In this document: in pieces, positions 44,808-50,626 of the stretch
How the letters are laid out: the number at the start of each line of letters is the position of its first letter
Numbering within the stretch: the first letter of the stretch is position 1
From: Nitrospiria bacterium
GTDB lineage: Bacteria; Nitrospirota; UBA9217
Assembly (NCBI GenBank): GCA_919901555.1
Contig: CAKKPG010000015.1
Span: forward strand, 1 to 50,626
Length of the DNA: 50,626 bases
Reading direction: 5' to 3'
Notes under the pieces: generated by a model
Databases searched by the model: none
What the model was told of the DNA's origin: nothing
What the model saw: only the letters and a program-made list of their open reading frames with translations
Translations under genes and position numbers: made by a program

Positions 44808-47255
44808 ATGAATAAGGAGGATTATTCCGTGGTTTCAGAGAGAGCGCCGTATCAACGCATACTGGTCCCGTTGTTCCTTGCATCGGTCTTTCTTCTTGCT
44901 CTCACGAAGATGAGCGATGTCGATGCCTGGATTCACCTTACCTTCGGCAGGCTGATTTGGAATGTTAAGGGTATGCCCGGCACCGAGCCGTTCCTTTATA
45001 CCATGCTCGACAAGCCGTTTACGTACAGTTCGTGGCTCTTTGGTCTTCTCTATTACGCGGCCTACCATGCTTTCAATGTATATGGCGTCATCCTGCTCAA
45101 GGCCATCACGGTCACGTTTGCCTTCGCCATCCTTCTGAAGGACTCACTGAGGCCCCGGCAAAACGTCATTGTCGTTGTTGCCGTTCTTTCCCTGATTGCC
45201 ATCATGGCCCGTTACCGTTTCGTAGAGAGACCCGATACGTTCATGATGGTTTTCCTGTCGTTCAGCATTTTCAGCCTGAATGCCTATGTGTACGATAATA
45301 AGAAATATATCTATGCCCTTCCCCTGATCCATATGCTCTGGGCCAACAGCCATTCGAGCATCAACCTGATGTTCGTGCCGTTTTTTGCATTTATCGTGGG
45401 CGGCGTCATACAGCGGTATTTCGGCGAAAAAATCAGGAAATTCCCCGCCACCCCGTCATCTGCACAGCTCCGTACTGTTCTCTTTATCGGCGCAGCGTCC
45501 TTTGCCGCATCGCTTATAAGCCCTTATTTCACGGAACAATATACGTTCGGGGCCCGGTTTCTTGCCTCAGACTGGTTTAAACAGGAAATAAATGAACTTC
45601 AGGCGCCGACCTGGGAATCGTTCAAATGGCCCTATCTATTTACAGGATTTCTTGTTATATCCTTTGTTCTCAACAGGAAGCGGTTCACGCTCATCCATCT
45701 GCTCCTGGTCATGCCGTTTATCGTGCTTTCCTTTACCGCGCTTCGGTTCGTCTTCCTTTTGGGCATCGTAGGCGGGCCTGTGGCGGCCAGGAACTTTGCG
45801 GAATTTATTCATGATTCGCAGCTCCCGGCGCTTCTGGCCGGAGTCAGGACTAAAGAATACGCCAAAACAGCCATTGCCGTTTTACTTGCGTCCTGGATTG
45901 TCCTCTCTACCGTACTCATTCTTACCAAGACGAAGCCCTTTGATAACGATGAAAAGGACTTCGGTTTCGGCGTAAGCTATGTGAATGTTCCTGAAGAGGC
46001 CCTCAGGTATATGGACAAAAGGAACATTTCCGGCAGGATCTTCAATCTTTTTCAGTGGGGCCAGTATATTACCTGGAGGGACTTTCCAAAGCGCTCCGCG
46101 TTTATTGACGGCAGGGGTTTTCTGTCCGAAGACCTGATCAAGAAAATGGAAGTGGCATTGCAAAGTCCTTCGATCCTGGAGGAGTTGTACCGGACCTATG
46201 GCTTCGAAGTTCTCCTCGTAACGTATCCAATTATGAAAACCGATGTTCCCGGGGCATTTTCCGAGGAAGACGCGGTCGTGTCGAGCCCTGACTGGGCCCT
46301 GGTATACTGGGACGACAAGTCGCTCGTCTATGTAAAGAGGAACGGACGATATGCTTCCGTGATCAAGCAGGACGAGTACCGGTTTATCAAGCCGGCCAAT
46401 ACCGCCTATACGGAGGGAATTTTTTCCGACGAGGGGTACCGCGCTCACCTCATCGAGGAACTGAAAAGGAATATCGCAGAGACCGGGTCTTCGAAGGCAT
46501 ACGCCCTTCTTGGGCTGCTGTATAACAAAGTAGGCCGGTATAGGGATGCCATCGAGGCATTTTCCCGCGTTCAACTGACCTTTCCGGAGGACCACCGGGC
46601 CCAGGCATATTCGGGCATGGGATATGCGTATTTAAAGCTTGACCAGCTTGATACGGCCCTTGCGTATTACAAGAAATCCCTCGCCCTGGCCGAGAATGAC
46701 GCGTTGTATTATGAGATAGGGACGGTATACCTCAAGAGGGACGAGAAAAAGAAGGCGTTATCTTTTTTTGAAAAAGGGCTGCGCTTGCATAAAAATATTC
46801 GTCCCATCTATCCGCTGCTCATCGGCTTATACCGCGACCTCGACATGGGCGATAAGGAGGCGAAACTTCAGAAAATGTACCAGCAACAATCGCTCGTCGA
46901 TGCGGGAAAGGAACATTTTGAGAAGGGCGTTAAAGCATATTTCAGCAGGAAATACGAGACGGCCGCGGATGAGTTCAAGGAATCCATTGCCGCCAATCCT
47001 TCCAATCCGGCCCCCTACAGCAATCTCGGCTATATCTATTATGATATGGGCGAAATGAGTTTGGCGTTGCAATACCATAAAAGGACGGTCGAGATAGATC
47101 CCGGGCACGCCAATTCTCATTACGGCTTGGCGCTCATCTATATGAAGCGGGGAGAGTCCCGGCTGGCCCAGCGGCATTTACGGGAATATCTGCGGCTCGA
47201 GCCCGCAGGATATTATTCGCGGAAGGCCAAGGAGCTGCTGAAGGGCATGGAGTAG
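44808..47255 (+). CDS. Polytopic membrane protein with C-terminal TPR repeats (GT-C/TMTC-like)
   Basis: About 815 residues. The N-terminal half has 9-10 membrane helices. The first periplasmic loop carries SDVDAWIHLTFGRLIW, an acidic-plus-Trp/His pattern like the catalytic loop of GT-C glycosyltransferases that use lipid-linked sugars. A soluble domain follows (FQWGQYITWRDFPKRSAFID), then TPR units from about residue 555 to the end (AYALLGLLYNKVGRYRDAIE, APYSNLGYIYYDMGEMSLAL). TM plus TPR is the layout of TMTC O-mannosyltransferases; catalytic function here is inferred. The start is ambiguous: ATG 44793 (weak site), ATG 44808 (GGAG 9 bp upstream) or GTG 44829, which has the best site, AAGGAGG at 8 bp. 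Confidence 0.85.
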   Translation: MNKEDYSVVSERAPYQRILVPLFLASVFLLALTKMSDVDAWIHLTFGRLIWNVKGMPGTEPFLYTMLDKPFTYSSWLFGLLYYAAYHAFNVYGVILLKAITVTFAFAILLKDSLRPRQNVIVVVAVLSLIAIMARYRFVERPDTFMMVFLSFSIFSLNAYVYDNKKYIYALPLIHMLWANSHSSINLMFVPFFAFIVGGVIQRYFGEKIRKFPATPSSAQLRTVLFIGAASFAASLISPYFTEQYTFGARFLASDWFKQEINELQAPTWESFKWPYLFTGFLVISFVLNRKRFTLIHLLLVMPFIVLSFTALRFVFLLGIVGGPVAARNFAEFIHDSQLPALLAGVRTKEYAKTAIAVLLASWIVLSTVLILTKTKPFDNDEKDFGFGVSYVNVPEEALRYMDKRNISGRIFNLFQWGQYITWRDFPKRSAFIDGRGFLSEDLIKKMEVALQSPSILEELYRTYGFEVLLVTYPIMKTDVPGAFSEEDAVVSSPDWALVYWDDKSLVYVKRNGRYASVIKQDEYRFIKPANTAYTEGIFSDEGYRAHLIEELKRNIAETGSSKAYALLGLLYNKVGRYRDAIEAFSRVQLTFPEDHRAQAYSGMGYAYLKLDQLDTALAYYKKSLALAENDALYYEIGTVYLKRDEKKKALSFFEKGLRLHKNIRPIYPLLIGLYRDLDMGDKEAKLQKMYQQQSLVDAGKEHFEKGVKAYFSRKYETAADEFKESIAANPSNPAPYSNLGYIYYDMGEMSLALQYHKRTVEIDPGHANSHYGLALIYMKRGESRLAQRHLREYLRLEPAGYYSRKAKELLKGME

Positions 47256-47306
47256 GTGATGGGACCGTGCCCCGTCCGGGCTGCCTGATTAAAGCGTAGA
47301 TCTCGG

Positions 47307-47335
47307 TTGAATTCTGGAGCGCGCTTGGGTAAAAT
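47307..47335 (+). promoter_or_regulatory. Sigma-70 promoter of the isomerase gene
   Basis: -35 TTGAAT (47307-47312), a 17-bp spacer and -10 TAAAAT (47330-47335), 72 bp before the isomerase ATG. Confidence 0.5.
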
Positions 47336-47407
47336 GAGGCGGTCGCCGTTTATGCGGCGTGAACCATTCATTGCTTTTGCTTCTCGTCCGCGAGGAAAGG
47401 AGCCATC

Positions 47408-48334
47408 ATGTACAGGATTATTCTCACTCTCACCATTGTTCTGATTCCACTTGTGGCCGCGCCGTCATTTGCCGACGATGTCGTGGTCGCCAGGGTGAAC
47501 GGCACCGCGATAACTGCACGAGACCTCAGGGAGGCTGTTGACCGGTTGATCCCCGCTGCCGCGTTCCATGGCACTGTGTCTGAGGAGAAACGGAATCAGT
47601 ACCGGGACAAAGCGCTCGAGGACCTGATCAATCAGGAGCTCCAGTATCAGGACGCCCTGGCGCGGGGCATGAAGCCTGACAAGAAGCTCGTAAAGGTACG
47701 GATGAAAGAGATCCGCGAAAAGTTCCCTTCGGAGCTGAGCTATGAACAGGCTCTGGCGCAGCAGGGAGTTACGGAAGACGCACTGAAGGCGCGCGTTGCG
47801 AGAATTGTCCTCATCCAGGCCGTAACCGGAAAAGTCGTAGACGAGCCGTCACAGATGAAGGACGGGGATGTTAAGGAATACTATGACCGTAACAGTGAAA
47901 AGTTCAAGCAGCCGGAAAGCGTAAAGCTGAGGATAATTTCTACGAAGGATGAGAAAAAGGCCAAGGAAATTCTGGCCGGGCTTAAGGCAGGCAGAGATTT
48001 CGGCGATACAGCCGCAAGGATGTCGGAAGATGATTACCGCATCATGGGCGGTGACATCGGGTATATCCATCGGGGGAGAATTCTCCCTGAGATAGAGCAG
48101 GCGGCGTTTAACTCGTTGAAAGCGGGTGAGATGAGCGGGTTGCTCAAGGCAAAGGGGAAATGGTTCATTATCAAGGTGGAAGACAGAAAACCTGAGCATC
48201 TGGTGAGTTTCGATGAGATCAAGGAGAAGCTGAAAAAAGATATCGAATCAAGGCGCTCAGCTGAGTTGAAGGAGAAGTGGATTGCCGGCCTGCGGGAAAA
48301 AGCGAAAATAGAGGCAGTAATAAACACACAGTAG
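47408..48334 (+). CDS. Periplasmic parvulin-type peptidyl-prolyl isomerase (SurA-like)
   Basis: A 308-residue protein with a signal peptide cut after SFA22, a SurA_N-type chaperone domain (VVARVNGTAITARDLREAVD, to about residue 150) and a parvulin/PpiC domain (about 165-265, KLRIISTKDEKKAKEILAGL, MGGDIGYIHRGRILPEIEQA). It should fold exported or outer-membrane proteins in the periplasm. It lies between the membrane/TPR gene and the barrel gene, at the end of the cytochrome cluster, which suggests a dedicated client. It has an AAAGGAG ribosome-binding site. It is distinct from the shorter SurA_N protein at 3947, which lacks the isomerase part. Confidence 0.92.
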   Translation: MYRIILTLTIVLIPLVAAPSFADDVVVARVNGTAITARDLREAVDRLIPAAAFHGTVSEEKRNQYRDKALEDLINQELQYQDALARGMKPDKKLVKVRMKEIREKFPSELSYEQALAQQGVTEDALKARVARIVLIQAVTGKVVDEPSQMKDGDVKEYYDRNSEKFKQPESVKLRIISTKDEKKAKEILAGLKAGRDFGDTAARMSEDDYRIMGGDIGYIHRGRILPEIEQAAFNSLKAGEMSGLLKAKGKWFIIKVEDRKPEHLVSFDEIKEKLKKDIESRRSAELKEKWIAGLREKAKIEAVINTQ

Positions 48335-48514
48335 GCAGCAACCAGTAACCAGTAGACAGCAAACAAAAAGGCCCTTTCAAAAAAATAGGAACCAATCCCA
48401 CAACTGTATCATTTTGCTCACACCTGAGCGTTTATGCTCATCCGTTACCATTTCAACGTCCCGCTTTTTTTTGTAACATGTTGAAAAAAAAGAGTAAAAT
48501 AATTAAATTTTTGC

Positions 48515-48530
48515 GGGCAACATTTTTGCA
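48515..48530 (+). promoter_or_regulatory. Sigma-54-like promoter of the barrel gene
   Basis: gggcaacatttttgca keeps the GG and GC dinucleotides at the required 10-bp spacing and most of the -24/-12 consensus, with mismatches in the -24 box. The start point would lie near 48541, 42 bp before the GTG start. The 248-bp gap also holds a hairpin (tgagc-gtttat-gctca, about 48425) and several A/T runs. Confidence 0.55.
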
Positions 48531-48582
48531 AGATGGGTAGTAAGGAAAAAAGTATCCTAAATTTCCTGAGAAATGGACTTCT

Positions 48583-50451
48583 GTGAAAAATTTTTTTTTA
48601 CCCATAATTTATGTAGGCGGACTTCTTCTGATTATCTTCATCCTGCCCGGAAGCGCTCTCTCTCAATACCGTATTTCGGGCGTTGTTGAGTTTACTTATC
48701 GCAATCTTGAAACAAAAACGGGAAATTCCGTTTCTTCCAATCCGTACTGGACCCAGACCTACCGCGCCAACCTCCAGGGTGATGTCCTCGATCCCCGTTT
48801 CATGACATTCAGCGGCGGCGCAGGATATTCCGTCTATACCTACAAAAACGCCGGCAATTCCAGTATCGTCGATTATAATCTCAACACCTCATTTTTCCCC
48901 GGCATGAAGGTCTCGTGGAATCTTTTCGGAAGCAAGAGTGTTACCACGTTCGAAAGCACAGCCCTGATAGCGGGCTACGACGTGACGACAACCACGTACG
49001 GCGCAACGCTCAATCTCCGGCTGGGGAGCAGGGGTAAGTCCAATAATAACTGGAGCAACGCCAGCGGCAATAGCGGGACGTTGTTGCCCGATATAACACT
49101 GAGCCGCATCCACAGCGAATCGGAATCTCTCGGCACCGTCGTTCCCCTGCGTGAAACGCGCGACGACACGAGAGCATCGCTTAATTACCGTTTCAGTTCT
49201 CTGGCGGACCTCCATCTGGACGGCGCGATAGAGCAGTACGAGAATCAGGTCAGCAACTCATCATACGAAACGAAGACCGCCAGTCTTCTATCGAACGTAC
49301 GGGTATCTCCCGGCGCGGACCTCAAACTGAGCGGCCGCGTAACGGACCGTCAAACCGACAACGTCGCCGGCTATAATCCGAACGAGACAATATGGGCGTA
49401 TAATATGACGCTCGATTTCAAAGAAAAGAACGGCATGCGCCATTACTATATGTACGATTTCAGCGAGCAGAAGTCTCCCACGTTTGACTATAAGCAGCAG
49501 CGAGCTATGGCCCGGGTCGTCCAAAAAATCAGGGAGGACTGGCGGATCCAGGGAGGAGTGGACTACAGCCTGTCGGATTACGTTCGTGAACCCGATACCT
49601 TGATACCGGGAGGGGAGAAAAGCCGTCTTGAGACCGGCGGCCTGCTGGGAGGCGTAGCGTACACGAAAAAATATACTCCCGCCTTTCTGGGACCCTTCAC
49701 GATCGATACGAACTACGATTTCACGACGGGCTTTTCCAAGCTTTCCTCTGAAACGGGAGGTACGGAAGGCGGCGGCGCGTACTATACGAACAACGTCGGT
49801 CTGGGGATAGGGAGTTCGGGATGGAAAAATGAGACCCTGAGCCTTTTTTACAATTACACCGGCAGGAGAGACCATTCCCCCGTTGCAAACGATGCATGGC
49901 AGCACGCGTACCGTTTTACTGTTTCGACGCAGAGGATCCCCCGGACCGCCATCAGGGGATCGGTATACTATACGACGCAGGAGAACAAGAGCGAAGCGGG
50001 CAACATCCACCTGACTACCCAGACATTCTCGAATCAGCAGGTCACGGTGAACCAGCAGCGTCGGGCATGGACCTACGACCTGACAGCAGAACACACGGTA
50101 TCGACATATCTAAACCTGACGGCCGGTGCGTCCCGTGGCCAAACGGCTTCGACGTATTACACGCTTTCGACGCTCCCGAGCCTGGTGAATACGGATGATA
50201 CGTTTTACTACGGGACCGCTAATGTTACCTATCCCCTTACACGGCATTTAGTCTACCGTGCGCAAGTGCGAGAGGACTATCGAAAAAGCGCAACGGAAGA
50301 TGCCGAAGGCCGCCAGGTGAACATGTTTCTTGACTATCGTATTCGACAGATTTTTGTAACCGTTGAATACCGCTGGAGACAGGATATACCGCAGAACACC
50401 CTCAGGACCGAGCAGCAGTATTACTACGTAAAGCTGTCGAGGCCTTTCTGA
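48583..50451 (+). CDS. Outer-membrane beta-barrel protein (porin-like)
   Basis: A 622-residue protein starting at GTG, with a long signal peptide (hydrophobic to about residue 25, cleavage near ALS). The mature chain is dominated by amphipathic beta-strands with alternating residues and aromatic belts (NPYWTQTYRANLQGDVLDPR, YTRY-type repeats, WTYDLTAEHTVSTYLNLTAG). It ends in Phe (YYYVKLSRPF), the signal for BAM-mediated insertion. Length suggests a barrel of 22 or more strands. I do not recognise a specific family; relatives are usually annotated as hypothetical or porin-like. Its sigma-54-like promoter and position after the isomerase make it the candidate outer-membrane channel of the cytochrome cluster. 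Confidence 0.82.
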   Translation: MKNFFLPIIYVGGLLLIIFILPGSALSQYRISGVVEFTYRNLETKTGNSVSSNPYWTQTYRANLQGDVLDPRFMTFSGGAGYSVYTYKNAGNSSIVDYNLNTSFFPGMKVSWNLFGSKSVTTFESTALIAGYDVTTTTYGATLNLRLGSRGKSNNNWSNASGNSGTLLPDITLSRIHSESESLGTVVPLRETRDDTRASLNYRFSSLADLHLDGAIEQYENQVSNSSYETKTASLLSNVRVSPGADLKLSGRVTDRQTDNVAGYNPNETIWAYNMTLDFKEKNGMRHYYMYDFSEQKSPTFDYKQQRAMARVVQKIREDWRIQGGVDYSLSDYVREPDTLIPGGEKSRLETGGLLGGVAYTKKYTPAFLGPFTIDTNYDFTTGFSKLSSETGGTEGGGAYYTNNVGLGIGSSGWKNETLSLFYNYTGRRDHSPVANDAWQHAYRFTVSTQRIPRTAIRGSVYYTTQENKSEAGNIHLTTQTFSNQQVTVNQQRRAWTYDLTAEHTVSTYLNLTAGASRGQTASTYYTLSTLPSLVNTDDTFYYGTANVTYPLTRHLVYRAQVREDYRKSATEDAEGRQVNMFLDYRIRQIFVTVEYRWRQDIPQNTLRTEQQYYYVKLSRPF

Positions 50452-50469
50452 TCAGACAATAGAGTACCG

Positions 50470-50483
50470 CTGTCATATGACAG
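50470..50483. repeat. Perfect 14-bp palindrome after the barrel gene
   Basis: ctgtcatatgacag, 19 bp after the barrel stop and in the gap to the convergent GGDEF gene. There is no T-run, so it is either a weak hairpin or a protein-binding site. Confidence 0.45.
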
Positions 50484-50534
50484 ACTAACGAATAAAACAG
50501 CGTATGATATCTGACATCTGCACATCTTCTTTCT

Positions 50535-50626
50535 TCATATGCTTTCCGCCGGAGCGTAGCTCACCCGGTTTCTGCCGTTCTTTTTCGAAAGATAGAGCGC
50601 GTCGTCCGCCTTTTTCACCAGCTCCT
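50535..50626 (-). CDS. GGDEF domain protein (diguanylate cyclase), C-terminal end (partial)
   Basis: Only the last 29 codons are present, reading ELVKKADDALYLSKKNGRNR and then VSYAPAESI before TGA. ADxALYxAKxxGRNxV is the conserved last helix and strand of GGDEF domains, which make c-di-GMP. The catalytic motif lies outside the window. It is convergent with the barrel gene. Together with the PilZ protein at 4698 it indicates that c-di-GMP signalling exists in this organism. Confidence 0.8.
   Translation of the reverse strand, partial: ELVKKADDALYLSKKNGRNRVSYAPAESI

Overview
The window reads as a chromosomal segment of a Gram-negative, probably anaerobic bacterium of the Nitrospirota or Desulfuromonadota (Geobacter-like) type. 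The evidence is a GatCAB amidotransferase operon, a yebC-ruvC-ruvA-ruvB-queH-spoIID block, a periplasmic DegQ protease, a c-type multiheme cytochrome, a B12-type radical SAM enzyme, sigma-54 promoter motifs and an outer-membrane beta-barrel. The phylum is an inference from gene content; no rRNA or marker alignment was possible.

Layout. (1) 1-3868: the end of a UvrD/PcrA-type helicase, then gatC-panD-gatA-gatB in one direction. (2) 3947-7219: a membrane-anchored SurA_N-type chaperone (+), then a degenerate receiver-PilZ protein, an M20 peptidase and a possible 57-residue membrane peptide (all -). (3) About 7.3-28.3 kb: an AT-rich island encoding a Tc (ABC) toxin complex. It holds a TcB remnant, a 2509-residue TcB-TcC fusion whose C-terminal toxin tip has a different base composition, a translationally coupled small gene that is a candidate immunity gene, an unknown helical protein, a broken TcA N-terminal fragment, a TcA subunit of about 3340 residues, and an orphan MNT nucleotidyltransferase. 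A tRNA-Ala(GGC) gene closes the island at 28.3 kb. A 45-bp copy of its 3' part (two mismatches) lies at the other end at 7.4 kb, and further tRNA-tail/terminator remnants lie beside both ends. No integrase is visible.

(4) 28.4-31.1 kb: UMF1-type MFS transporter and bioA (-), divergent from (5) 31.2-39.2 kb: degQ, a PIN-TRAM membrane protein, yebC, ruvC, ruvA, ruvB, queH and a SpoIID/LytB protein (+). (6) 39.4-50.5 kb: a cluster opening with a near-consensus sigma-54 promoter. It encodes an all-bis-His tetraheme cytochrome, an NHL beta-propeller lipoprotein, a GT2 glycosyltransferase, a B12 radical SAM protein, a methyltransferase, a membrane/TPR protein resembling GT-C enzymes, a periplasmic parvulin-type isomerase and an outer-membrane beta-barrel with its own sigma-54-like promoter. 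(7) The right edge holds the C-terminus of a GGDEF protein (-).

Two systems stand out. The Tc island looks like an injection toxin whose effector tip, with a linked small gene, was swapped in from a bacterial polymorphic-toxin pool. The 39-50 kb cluster has the parts expected of a dedicated machine to fold, modify, export and assemble an extracellular tetraheme cytochrome. It recalls, from memory, the cytochrome-nanowire companion clusters of Geobacter, but with an added glycosyltransferase/radical-SAM/methyltransferase set.

Three copies of a palindromic intergenic element (gatC/panD, gatA/gatB, ruvA/ruvB) form a small dispersed repeat family in the host backbone.
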